Below, piece after piece: positions 1 to 6,864 of a stretch of 12,560 nt of DNA. Under the pieces are notes generated by a model. That model saw only the letters and a program-made list of their open reading frames with translations. It had not been told where the DNA came from and made no database searches. The position numbers were made by a program, and so were the translations under genes. The stretch covers positions 1 through 12,560 of the forward strand of contig CAVLCU010000070.1 of assembly GCA_963661545.1 (NCBI GenBank), in the 5' to 3' direction. Numbering within the stretch: the first letter of the stretch is position 1; each line of letters opens with the position of its first letter. The DNA is from Scatomonas sp963661545. GTDB taxonomy: Bacteria; Bacillota; Clostridia; Lachnospirales; Lachnospiraceae.

Positions 1-38
1 TTATGTTGGTTTGGGTAGATCTTCATTATACCTAAGAG

Positions 39-55
39 ATGAGCCTTTGGCTCAT
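39..55. terminator. Short hairpin, possible intrinsic terminator
   Basis: A perfect 7-bp stem (ATGAGCC / GGCTCAT) encloses a 3-nt loop and lies 10 nt beyond the stop codon of the leftward microprotein gene. The better U-tract (TTTAAATTTTT) follows it on the + strand, so it could end a rightward transcript entering from outside the window. In the leftward direction the tail (CTCTTAGG) is poor. Either direction is possible; a weak bidirectional terminator is the simplest reading. Confidence 0.4.
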
Positions 56-64
56 TTAAATTTT

Positions 65-196
65 TCAATTTACACCATTATACATCCTTAACCTTTGAAT
101 CCAATCAGAAAATTCAATCATGATATATTCAACCCCTGACGGTTCACCATGATAATGAATCCCATATTTACAATTTCTGCATTGTAACGAAGCCAT
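65..196 (-). CDS. 43-residue CxxC microprotein, translationally coupled
   Basis: This small leftward gene encodes 43 residues starting MASLQCRNCKYGIHYHGEPS. The Cys6-x-x-Cys9 pair followed by His14 and His16 resembles half of a zinc ribbon, so metal binding is possible but not shown. Its ATG at 196 overlaps the TGA of the preceding reading frame (TGATG), and an AGGAGGG ribosome site lies about 7 nt upstream, which is a typical translational-coupling arrangement. Ordinary amino-acid composition, a strong SD and the overlap all argue that it is, or recently was, a real gene. I recall similar short CxxC proteins in Lachnospiraceae accessory regions but cannot name a family. It sits in the same AT-rich patch as the broken DUF4417 gene and probably belonged to the same cluster. 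Function unknown. Confidence 0.6.
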   Translation of the reverse strand: MASLQCRNCKYGIHYHGEPSGVEYIMIEFSDWIQRLRMYNGVN

Positions 197-760
197 CAAT
201 CCGGCCCTCCTATCTTGTACATTTTTCCATTATGCAGTAATTCCACATCGCCTTTCACGTAACCCTCTCCAAGAAGTTCGCCAACTCTGACTATGACTGA
301 GTATCGGAATAATTTTTATGCTTGGATATTTTGTATTGAGCCATTCGGGATATTTTCCACAGACCACAATTGCCGACGGCGAAATAGTGTGCACCATTGC
401 TTCGACACCACCGATAAAAATTCTTCTTGCTTCTGGATCACTTAAAGTTCCGTTCGTAGTTATTGCCACAGTTGAATTGCGAGGCAATCCGTCAAAACAC
501 CAGTTCCACGTGTGTTCTGGTCCAAAGCCGGCTGTCGGGATCATCATCCCCCCGGCCTTTTGAACTGCATACGCTATCACACGATTTCTGTAACAGTTCC
601 AAATAAGCATGTTGTCACTGTAATCTCTGTAAAGGCTAAAATCAGTCGATATAAAACCCTTTGCCTTTAATAAGTATGGCAGGTAGTAATCAAATCGGTT
701 CCACAATCGCTCAAACTGATAATCATCACAAAAGCAATGAATCCACCAATCCTTTGGATT
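196..760 (-). pseudogene. DUF4417-family protein, N-truncated and frameshifted
   Basis: The main open frame runs leftward from about 760 to 230. It carries blocks typical of DUF4417 proteins, which occur in phages, plasmids and accessory regions and have no established function: DDYQFERLWNR, DFSLYRDYSDNMLIWNCYRNR, TAGFGPEHTWNWCFDGLP, and GGVEAMVHTISPSAIVVCGKYP. The gene appears damaged twice. At the N-terminus a stop at 761-763 precedes NPKDWWIHCFCDDYQFERLW with no ATG or ribosome site; the only in-frame start-like codon nearby is TTG at 704-706, which would cut off the conserved DDYQFE block. At the C-terminus the frame ends in an unconvincing Arg/Trp-rich tail after SHSQ. A different frame from about 290 to 196 reads RVGELLGEGYVKGDVELLHN and on to KIGGPD, looks like a genuine C-terminus, and ends exactly at the coupled start of the next gene. 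A one-base loss near 287 would explain this. A sequencing error is the alternative for the second lesion. Confidence 0.62.
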
Positions 761-828
761 TTAGAACTGTGTAGCCACACATGTCCACCTTCATGAAGCC
801 CAGTAATATTTCCCTGAATTTTCCCTTG
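751..828 (-). pseudogene. Fragment with HEGGH motif, possible M78-type peptidase remnant
   Basis: Between the end of the regulator gene and the DUF4417 remnant, a leftward frame open from 828 reads GKIQGNITGLHEGGHVWLHS before losing recognisable character around 751. An HExxH-type zinc motif followed by a further His (HEGGHVWLH, 769-795) resembles the active-site helix of ImmA/IrrE-like (M78) metallopeptidases, whose core is often HELGH..LH. The fragment has no start codon and is too short for a domain. It could be the stump of a gene fused by deletion to the neighbouring DUF4417 remnant. A chance HExxH match cannot be excluded. Confidence 0.25.
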
Positions 829-838
829 TCAAGTATGC

Positions 839-2485
839 CTACAGGCGAAAGGACAGGAGGAGGGTGAGGATGGTATCGGAATCCGTCAGATCCAGGCCGG
901 TAAGCTGTTTGATGGTATTCATGCGCCGGCAAAAGGAGGTGCGGTGAATGTAAAGCCTGTTGGCAGCCAGGGTCATGTTGAGATTGGAAACCAGATAGGT
1001 TTCCAGGGTCTTGACCAATTCGCTTTGGTGGAGGGCATCATAGCCTTCCAGCAGACGGAGGGCAGGGTGGCGGAGGAAGGGGGCGGAGATAGCCTCCTTC
1101 ATAGATTGGGTCAGGTAATCCAGCCTCAGGTCATCGAAGAGGTAGTACCAGAGGTGGGGGTGCTTGCGGGCTCCCATTTCCAGTGCTGCCTTTGCGGCTC
1201 GCCGAGCCTGGGATAGCTGGGAAATGTCCTCAAACAGGGGGCTGACACCGGCTTTACAGATATTATCCCGCACGAAATAGGCTATCTTCCGGAGGATAGC
1301 TTCCAGATGAATCCTTTGGCCGGAGGCATTTTTTCCCAGATTGAGGATAAGCAGGATCTCATTTTGCATGTAAATGGCACAGGAATTGGACCATTCCCGC
1401 TCCAGATAAGCGGACAGGTAGGGAAGCACCAGGTAGAGCTGGGCATTCCATTCCGGCTCCGTGTGAAAGCGGAGTAAAATGGCCAGGAAGGTATCATCGA
1501 CAGCCCAATGGTACTGCCGGAGGATGGCATAAAGGGTATCCGGGGCGCAGGTCTCTTCCTGCAGCAGAAGGTGGCAGAGGCGATGCATCTGATCCCGGGT
1601 CTGGCGGGCAGGAAAGAGGTTCCGGTGGGCGAAGAGATCCTGCACATAGGAGGCGTAGAGGGAGAAAAAACGCTCGGCCCCCACAGGCAGACGGCGGTGG
1701 CCGGCCGGGAGAACAGCTACGATGCGTGCAATATAATGGCCCTGGATGAAGATATTCTGGCAGAGATTCATGGTATCTGCGGCATCCGTGTAATAATAGA
1801 AGGGGGTCTTTTCCCGGGCAGCCTGGTGAAAACGCTGACGAGAAACCAGATCCTGGAAGAGCTCCGTCGGTGTATGATGGCTGTCCCGGAGGTTCCTGCT
1901 CTTGGCATAACCCTTAGTATAATAGATATAATTCATATCCAGATCTACAATCGCAAAATCCAGAGGAAGAAAGTCTTGCAGCATGAGAAAAAGCTGGTCT
2001 GCCTCTTGATTGTCCAAAATCCCCCTGACAAAACCCAGCTCCCACCGGTGGAGCCTCTGCAGGATACCGGATAGGGCTTCCGCCAGACGAAAGGGAGGGT
2101 CCGGTGAGACTATGACGGCCAGGTTCCCCTTCTCCCGGAGGGATTCCAGGCCAGGAAAGTCGCCATCGTCGGCAAAAGGCTTGTCGATTACCAGAATGGC
2201 ATGGAGATTCTCCTGCCTGAGCTTTTGTCCCGGCCAGGTCTTTTGGATGGCCTCCAGGAAGTCAGGAAGAAAGGAGGGGGAGAGAAGGTATAGGGTAGTT
2301 TCCTCCAGGGCAGATGATTCGCAATAGGTGGACACCTGCTTGATTTCGGAGCCCGGTGGAAGGGCAAGGGGCTGAAAATCGCCTGTTTCCCCCTTCTCCG
2401 GAGCCGGTGAGGGGGAGGGATAGATACAGGAAGCCCCGGAGATCGTCTGATAGAGATAAAGCAGCAGGTCAAAGGCTATGGTCAT
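839..2485 (-). CDS. PucR/CdaR-type transcriptional regulator
   Basis: A 548-residue leftward protein. The C-terminal ~60 residues (LVKTLETYLVSNLNMTLAAN, RLYIHRTSFCRRMNTIKQLT, GLDLTDSDTILTLLL) match the PucR-family C-terminal helix-turn-helix (PF13556), in which a ladder of leucines precedes the recognition helix with its HRTSF block. The central part (FAIVDLDMNYIYYTKGYAKS onwards) looks like a PAS-like or GAF-like sensor, and the extreme N-terminus resembles the variable PucR sensory region. There is no signal peptide or membrane segment, so it should be cytosolic. I chose the ATG at 2485 because AAAGGAGG lies about 5 nt upstream; an in-frame ATG at 2566 has no such support. It is transcribed divergently from the UroD-superfamily gene, its most likely target. 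The inducer cannot be read from sequence. Its stop abuts the decayed accessory patch, and no terminator is visible downstream. Confidence 0.82.
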   Translation of the reverse strand: MTIAFDLLLYLYQTISGASCIYPSPSPAPEKGETGDFQPLALPPGSEIKQVSTYCESSALEETTLYLLSPSFLPDFLEAIQKTWPGQKLRQENLHAILVIDKPFADDGDFPGLESLREKGNLAVIVSPDPPFRLAEALSGILQRLHRWELGFVRGILDNQEADQLFLMLQDFLPLDFAIVDLDMNYIYYTKGYAKSRNLRDSHHTPTELFQDLVSRQRFHQAAREKTPFYYYTDAADTMNLCQNIFIQGHYIARIVAVLPAGHRRLPVGAERFFSLYASYVQDLFAHRNLFPARQTRDQMHRLCHLLLQEETCAPDTLYAILRQYHWAVDDTFLAILLRFHTEPEWNAQLYLVLPYLSAYLEREWSNSCAIYMQNEILLILNLGKNASGQRIHLEAILRKIAYFVRDNICKAGVSPLFEDISQLSQARRAAKAALEMGARKHPHLWYYLFDDLRLDYLTQSMKEAISAPFLRHPALRLLEGYDALHQSELVKTLETYLVSNLNMTLAANRLYIHRTSFCRRMNTIKQLTGLDLTDSDTILTLLLSFRL

Positions 2486-2574
2486 AGGGTCCTCCTTTGG
2501 GCAGAGGTTGATGGAAGGAAGCAGGTCGGGATTTGTGCAAGCAGGGAGCGCCGGCATCCAATTCAATAGGGAAC

Positions 2575-2593
2575 ATGCTACAGATTATAGCAT
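2575..2593. promoter_or_regulatory. Dyad in divergent promoter region, candidate operator
   Basis: A perfect 6-bp inverted repeat, ATGCTA and TAGCAT separated by 7 nt, covers the -10 box of the regulator promoter. Its position is right for autorepression by the PucR-type regulator and possibly control of the divergent gene. One dyad is weak evidence on its own. Confidence 0.35.
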
Positions 2594-2612
2594 CTCCAGG
2601 AGGGAATAACAA
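2584..2612 (-). promoter_or_regulatory. Sigma-A-type promoter for the PucR-type regulator
   Basis: On the minus strand, TTGTTA (2607-2612) and a perfect TATAAT (2584-2589) are separated by 17 nt. The predicted transcript would carry a leader of roughly 90 nt before the ATG at 2485. Confidence 0.6.
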
Positions 2613-2628
2613 CAAAAGGCGGATTTTA

Positions 2629-2652
2629 TTTGAAAAAAGGGTGCTGTACAAT
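2629..2652 (+). promoter_or_regulatory. Candidate promoter for the UroD-superfamily gene
   Basis: TACAAT (2647-2652) is a good -10 box placed 27 nt before the ATG at 2680. A hexamer 17 nt upstream (TTTTAT) is a poor -35, so the promoter may need an activator, which would fit control by the divergent PucR-type regulator. An A/T-rich stretch just upstream could serve as an UP-like element. Confidence 0.4.
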
Positions 2653-2679
2653 GTAGGAAGAAGAAAAGGAGGTAGACCT

Positions 2680-3930
2680 ATGAAGGATGCTAAGGCGCTT
2701 TTTGAGGAAAGATTGGAACGTGTCAATAAGGCGATTCGGCTGGAGATTCCGGACAGGGTGCCCATATGTCCCTTCTTCGCATCCTGGGTGCAGCGGTCGG
2801 AGGGATCCAGCTATCGGGATATCTATTACGATCATGAAAAGGCAGGTGCGGCAACAGTAGAATTCTATAGGAAGAATCCCCTGCTGGATGCCAATTACGG
2901 AGTGAATGCCACCAGTGGCCGGGCTAATGAGCTGGCTGGTTCTACCATGATTGACTGGCCGGGACGTCCGGGAACCATCGTGGACGATTATTGCTCCCAT
3001 CAGGTTCTGGAGCAGGAATATATGACCCAGGAGGAATATCCGGAGCTTTTGGGAAATTATACCCAATTCATGCTGACCAAATACATTCCCAGAGCCTATC
3101 CTTCCCTGAAGGCTTTTGCCGGGATTAACCTGATTCCCACCATTGTCCTGAATACCAGCCTGCTGGCCACCCTCTATAGTCCACAGATGCAGGAGGCCTA
3201 TGCCACCCTGGCTCAGATTGCTGCTGCAGATGCCCAGTGCGCAGCCATTGCCGGCAAGTATTCCGCAGAGCTGGTCAAGCTGGGCAGCCCCAGCATGATG
3301 ACAGGAGCCGCAGAAGCCCCCTATGATATCCTGGGAGACTATTTCCGGGGAACCATGGGCATGTTCGAGGATCTGACGGATGAGGATATGCAGGAGTATC
3401 TGGAACAGGCCTGTTACCTCTTTGCAGACCAGCAGATTCAGCAGCTCCAGTATTTTCGTCATGTGGATCTGCCGGTACGCCGGGTCTTCTTCCCCCTGCA
3501 TAAGGGCATGGACGGCTTCATGAGTGAGAAGCAATATGAAAGGTTCTATTGGAAGCCCCTGAAGAAGATTATCCTGGCCTTGCTTGACATGGATGTCACT
3601 CCCTATCTCTACGGGGAGGGGCGTTACGATACCCGGCTTGAGATGCTGACGGATGTGCCAAAGGGAAAGGTCCTCTATCACTTTGAGCGGGTGGATATGA
3701 AGCGAGCCAAGGAGATTCTGGGAGGCAGAGCCTGCATCATAGGAAATCTTCCTATCTCAGAGCTGGAATTTGGCAAGAAGGAGACAGTAATCCATAGTAC
3801 CAGAAAGCTCCTGGATGACTGTATGCCCGGCGGCGGCTATATCTTCGACTTTGACGGCTGCCTGGAAAATGCCCGGCAGGAAAATCTGGACGCTATGTTT
3901 GAAACCTTAGTCAAATACGGAAATTATTAA
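2680..3930 (+). CDS. Uroporphyrinogen decarboxylase-superfamily protein (MtaA/CmuA-like)
   Basis: A 416-residue cytosolic protein of the UroD fold (PF01208), whose members include haem-pathway decarboxylases and corrinoid-dependent methyltransferases such as MtaA and CmuA. Visible family features are the N-terminal RLEIPDRVPICPFFASW block, the PLHKGMDGFMSEKQYERFYW segment before the C-terminal half of the barrel, and the terminal GGYIFDFDGCLENARQENLD region. The ATG at 2680 follows AAAGGAGG by about 7 nt; a longer in-frame start at 2533 lies inside the promoter region. I do not see the His-x-Cys...Cys zinc site of MtaA/CmuA; the corresponding stretch is YLYGEGRYDTR (about residues 309-319). 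The standalone gene has no haem or corrinoid-protein neighbour, so neither haem synthesis nor a defined methyl transfer can be asserted. The divergent PucR-type gene suggests induction by a small molecule, and a strong terminator makes the unit monocistronic. Confidence 0.8.
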   Translation: MKDAKALFEERLERVNKAIRLEIPDRVPICPFFASWVQRSEGSSYRDIYYDHEKAGAATVEFYRKNPLLDANYGVNATSGRANELAGSTMIDWPGRPGTIVDDYCSHQVLEQEYMTQEEYPELLGNYTQFMLTKYIPRAYPSLKAFAGINLIPTIVLNTSLLATLYSPQMQEAYATLAQIAAADAQCAAIAGKYSAELVKLGSPSMMTGAAEAPYDILGDYFRGTMGMFEDLTDEDMQEYLEQACYLFADQQIQQLQYFRHVDLPVRRVFFPLHKGMDGFMSEKQYERFYWKPLKKIILALLDMDVTPYLYGEGRYDTRLEMLTDVPKGKVLYHFERVDMKRAKEILGGRACIIGNLPISELEFGKKETVIHSTRKLLDDCMPGGGYIFDFDGCLENARQENLDAMFETLVKYGNY

Positions 3931-3939
3931 AAAAGAAGG

Positions 3940-3980
3940 AAGGCACCCTCCTCAGGAAAGAAAGGAGGGTGCCTTTTTCC
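3940..3980 (+). terminator. Intrinsic terminator after the UroD-superfamily gene
   Basis: A perfect 13-bp stem (AAGGCACCCTCCT / AGGAGGGTGCCTT) with a 10-nt loop is followed by further T residues. It starts 10 nt after the stop codon and cleanly closes the transcript. Confidence 0.93.
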
Positions 3981-4073
3981 TCTCTTATAGGTGATCAGAT
4001 GGAAGCAGGCATAGGATGCCAGCGGCTTTAGTTGGCTTTAGGCAAGGGACGGTTACTTGCATTGCTAAAAGAC

Positions 4074-4102
4074 TTGTGAAAAGCCCTAAAAAGATATAAA
4101 AT
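4074..4102 (+). promoter_or_regulatory. Candidate promoter for the ATPase-regulator pair
   Basis: TTGTGA (4074-4079) and TAAAAT (4097-4102) are separated by 17 nt. This is the best sigma-A-like pair between the upstream terminator and the ATPase gene. It would give a leader of about 107 nt. Confidence 0.5.
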
Positions 4103-4115
4103 GACAATGAAACCT

Positions 4116-4177
4116 GAAACCTAAGACAGGCTTTCATCCCTGGTGGAACCGCGCAGGGTGCGGTATGGGGGGGATTT
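4116..4177 (+). promoter_or_regulatory. Structured leader with T-box-like core sequence
   Basis: GGTGGAACCGCG at 4142-4153 matches the conserved 3' T-box core (GGTGGNACCGCG), the part of tRNA-sensing leaders whose UGGN bulge pairs with the uncharged tRNA acceptor end. Around it, ATCCCT can pair with GGGGAT, ACCGC with GCGGT, and a preceding CCTG/CAGG hairpin is possible. Missing are an identifiable Stem I, a specifier loop, and a terminator with a T-run before the coding sequence. The leader from the predicted promoter is also far shorter than a normal T-box. It may be a remnant, a chance match, or a different RNA element. Confidence 0.25.
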
Positions 4178-4216
4178 GGCGGATATGCTGCACCGACAAA
4201 AGGAGGAGGTGTCCTT

Positions 4217-5800
4217 ATGGGGATTTACTTGAATCCGGGCAATAGGGGCTTTGCCACAGTAAGGAAGGGGCATTATGTGGATAAATCCGGCATGATTCGC
4301 CTGATCAATGCCGGTATCGGAACCGTACAGAAGCTGACCTGTGTCAGCAGACCCCGCCGCTTTGGCAAGTCTTTTGCGGCCAAGATGCTGTGTGCCTATT
4401 ATGACAAGACCTGTGATTCCGCCTCCTTGTTTGATGATCTGGAAATCGCCGGGGCGGAGTCCTATCAGCTGCATCGCAACCAATACGATGTCATCTATCT
4501 GGATATGACGAATATCATGGGAAAAACTGAGCCTGGGGATATGATTTCCTTTATTCAGACCAGAGTGACAGAGGAGCTTTTGCAGGCTTATCCGAACCTG
4601 CAGGTAGGCAAGGCCTTTGACGAAAGTCTCCTGCGGGTTACGGAACTGACCGGCAATCCATTTATCGTAATCATAGACGAGTGGGATGCCCCGATCCGTG
4701 AGACCCCGGAGATGGAGAAGGAGTATCTGTATTTTCTGCGTACCCTCTTTAAGAGCAGCGGAACCACGGACAGAATTTTTGCAGCAGCCTATATGACAGG
4801 TATTCTGCCCATTAAGAAGGATGGTTCCCAGTCGGCTATCTCCGATTTCGAGGAGATCACCATGGTGAAACCGGGGGTTTTTGCCCCTTATGTGGGATTT
4901 ACCGGGGAAGAAGTGGAGAAGCTCTGTAGGGACTATGGAGTGGACTTTTCAGAGATGAAGCGATGGTATGACGGCTATTCCTTCCGCGAAGCGGAATCCA
5001 TCTATAATCCCAATTCGGTCATGAAAGCCATTCGTAACAGGGACTTTGATTCCTATTGGACGCAAAGTTCTGCCGCTGAGAGTTTGATGGGATATATCAA
5101 TCTGGATTTTGATGGTTTGTCTAAGACGATTACTGACCTCATCGGAGGGGTGGAGGTGGGGGTGAATACCAAGGCATTTGCCAATGACCTGGTTAGCTTT
5201 CGGAATAAGGATGACGTGCTGACTCTCCTGATTCATCTGGGCTATCTGGCTTATGAGGAGGAAAGCGGAAGAGTTCGAATTCCCAATCAGGAAATTCGGC
5301 TGGAGTTTTCCTATTCCATCCGGGTGAGTCGTCGAGATGAGACCATTCGCCGTGTGCGGGAGAGTGACCAGCTGATCTACGATACAGTTCATGGCAATGC
5401 CCAGGCCGTGGCAGACCAGATTGAGAAGATTCATGGGGAGGAAGCTCCCTTGTATTACAATTCGGAGCAGGCTCTGCGAAGCGTTGTGAAGCGGGCTTAT
5501 TTCAGCTATGCAGATGAATATCTCAGGTTTGAGGAGCTGCCTGCAGGGGTAGGTTATGCAGACTTGGTATATTTGCCCAGAAAAAGCTCTCCCCTCCCGG
5601 CTTTGGTCATCGAACTGAAGTGGAAGAGATCCGCGCAGGGAGCTCTCGCCCAGATCAAACACAGGCACTACCCAGATGCCATCCGGGATTATGGGGGCGA
5701 GATCCTGCTGGTGGGAATCAATTATGATAAGGACGCAGCCCCGGGGGAGCGGAAGCATACCTGCATCATCGAGAGGCTGGACAGGGAGGGAACAAAGTGA
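4217..5800 (+). CDS. AAA-ATPase-like / PD-(D/E)XK nuclease-like protein
   Basis: A 527-residue protein with the two-domain build of PF09820 plus PF08011 (formerly DUF1703), a widespread, often multi-copy family in gut Firmicutes and Bacteroidetes with no settled function. The N-terminal half carries a degenerate Walker A, RPRRFGKS (residues 45-52), and Walker B FIVIIDEWDAP (Asp154-Glu155). The C-terminal domain shows the PD-(D/E)XK arrangement with Asp449 in GYADLVYLP and Glu466-x-Lys468 in VIELKWK, so all three nuclease-type residues are present. Length is normal for the family and no frame damage is seen. The ATG at 4217 follows AGGAGGAGG by about 7 nt. The stop overlaps the GTG start of the LacI-family gene by 4 nt (GTGA), implying co-transcription and coupled translation. 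Cytosolic; neither a DNA substrate nor a defence role can be inferred from this alone. Confidence 0.88.
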   Translation: MGIYLNPGNRGFATVRKGHYVDKSGMIRLINAGIGTVQKLTCVSRPRRFGKSFAAKMLCAYYDKTCDSASLFDDLEIAGAESYQLHRNQYDVIYLDMTNIMGKTEPGDMISFIQTRVTEELLQAYPNLQVGKAFDESLLRVTELTGNPFIVIIDEWDAPIRETPEMEKEYLYFLRTLFKSSGTTDRIFAAAYMTGILPIKKDGSQSAISDFEEITMVKPGVFAPYVGFTGEEVEKLCRDYGVDFSEMKRWYDGYSFREAESIYNPNSVMKAIRNRDFDSYWTQSSAAESLMGYINLDFDGLSKTITDLIGGVEVGVNTKAFANDLVSFRNKDDVLTLLIHLGYLAYEEESGRVRIPNQEIRLEFSYSIRVSRRDETIRRVRESDQLIYDTVHGNAQAVADQIEKIHGEEAPLYYNSEQALRSVVKRAYFSYADEYLRFEELPAGVGYADLVYLPRKSSPLPALVIELKWKRSAQGALAQIKHRHYPDAIRDYGGEILLVGINYDKDAAPGERKHTCIIERLDREGTK

Positions 5801-6783
5801 CCATTAATGAGATTGCGAAGATGGCGGGGGTCTCCCGGGCTACGGTTTCCCGCTATCTGAATCAGGGATATGTCAGTGAGGAGAAGAGTCAGAAGATTCG
5901 CCGGGTGATAGAGGAAACCGGCTACCAGCCCTCTGCCCAGGCTCAGATTCTGCGCACCAAGCGTACCAAGCTGGTAGGGGTTATTATTCCCAAGATTAAC
6001 TCGGACTCTGTCAGCCGCATGGTGGCGGGGATCAGCGGCGTTCTCTCCCAGGCGGGTTATGGTCTCCTGCTGGCCAACACGGATAACGATGAGGAGGAGG
6101 AGCTGAAGTATCTGCGGGTCTTTGCCTCCAACAATCAGGTGGATGGGGTGATCCTGACGGGAACCGTCCTGACCCGGGAACACCGAAAGCTGATTCGGGA
6201 CATGCAGCTTCCGGTGGTGGTTCTGGGTCAATGCATCGATCAGTGCTCCTGCGTCTATTTCGATGACTATCAGGCTGCCAGGAAATTAACGGAATCCTTG
6301 CTGCGCAAGGGGAAGAAGATTGGCTATATAGGGGTTACCCAGAAGGATCAGGCAGCAGGCAAGATGCGCCTTCAGGGCTTTGGGGATGCCCTGGAGGCAG
6401 GCGGACGGGAGCTGAATCCGGACTGGATGGAGGAGGCCAAATTCCGCCTTTCCTCCGGCTATGAGGCGGCAGAGCGGCTTTTCACCCGCCAGCCGGATCT
6501 GGATTCCCTCTTCTGCGCCACAGATAATATAGCCATCGGCGCCATGACCTATCTGAAGAAGCGTAAGATACGGATCCCCCACCAGGTGCAGGTGGTGGGC
6601 ATGGGAGATTCGGAAAAAGGCCAGGTGGTGGAGCCGGCCCTGACTACTGTGCACTACTATTACAAGACCAGCGGTCAGGAAGCCGCCCGCCTTCTGCTGG
6701 AACTGCTGTCCGGCCAGGAGGATGTCCGGAAAGAGATCAAGATGGGCTACAAAATCATTGAGAGGGCTTCGGTCCGGAAATAA
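5797..6783 (+). CDS. scrR: LacI-family sucrose operon regulator, ScrR-like
   Basis: A 328-residue repressor with the usual LacI-family layout. The N-terminal helix-turn-helix reads MTINEIAKMAGVSRATVSRYLNQG, and the hinge region follows with QILRTKRTKLVGVIIPKINS. The periplasmic-binding-protein-like effector domain runs to the end, with DGVILTGT, the conserved D-x-x-A pair (FDDYQAARKL), FCATDNIAIGAM and VVGMGDSE. The start is GTG at 5797, supported by AGGGAGGG about 7 nt upstream; it overlaps the stop of the ATPase gene. It lies directly upstream of the sucrose PTS genes, which carry a LacI-type palindrome at their promoter, so repression of that operon with relief by a sucrose-derived sugar or sugar phosphate is the likely role. 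The inducer is inferred, not visible. The gene symbol rests on context plus family resemblance. Confidence 0.87.
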   Translation: MTINEIAKMAGVSRATVSRYLNQGYVSEEKSQKIRRVIEETGYQPSAQAQILRTKRTKLVGVIIPKINSDSVSRMVAGISGVLSQAGYGLLLANTDNDEEEELKYLRVFASNNQVDGVILTGTVLTREHRKLIRDMQLPVVVLGQCIDQCSCVYFDDYQAARKLTESLLRKGKKIGYIGVTQKDQAAGKMRLQGFGDALEAGGRELNPDWMEEAKFRLSSGYEAAERLFTRQPDLDSLFCATDNIAIGAMTYLKKRKIRIPHQVQVVGMGDSEKGQVVEPALTTVHYYYKTSGQEAARLLLELLSGQEDVRKEIKMGYKIIERASVRK

Positions 6784-6793
6784 AATCATTCGC

Positions 6794-6839
6794 TGCGAAG
6801 GACTTTGGGCAAAGTGCCTGAAAAATCCTTCGCATTTTT
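6794..6839 (+). terminator. Intrinsic terminator after the LacI-family gene
   Basis: A perfect 9-bp stem (TGCGAAGGA / TCCTTCGCA) encloses a 23-nt loop that can itself form a small CTTT/AAAG hairpin, and is followed by TTTTT. It separates the ATPase-regulator transcript from the PTS operon. Confidence 0.85.
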
Positions 6840-6842
6840 ATG

Positions 6843-6864
6843 TAAAAAGTCAATGAACTTTTTA
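6843..6864. repeat. AT-rich inverted repeat next to the -35 box
   Basis: TAAAAAGT and ACTTTTTA form a perfect 8-bp dyad with a 6-nt spacer, ending one base before the -35 hexamer of the PTS promoter. It could be an activator or second repressor site, or an AT-rich upstream element. It does not resemble the 20-bp operator downstream. Confidence 0.4.

Noticed and set aside
318..563. 81-codon rightward frame opposite the DUF4417 remnant
   Set aside because: Antisense to recognisable DUF4417 sequence with no supporting start signals.
726..932. 68-codon leftward frame overlapping the regulator's 3' end
   Set aside because: It starts inside the regulator gene in another frame and has no SD. Only the separate HEGGH frame in this stretch looked protein-like.
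2626..3681. 351-codon open frame antisense to the UroD-superfamily gene
   Set aside because: Shadow of a well-supported gene; no ribosome site and no protein-like motifs.
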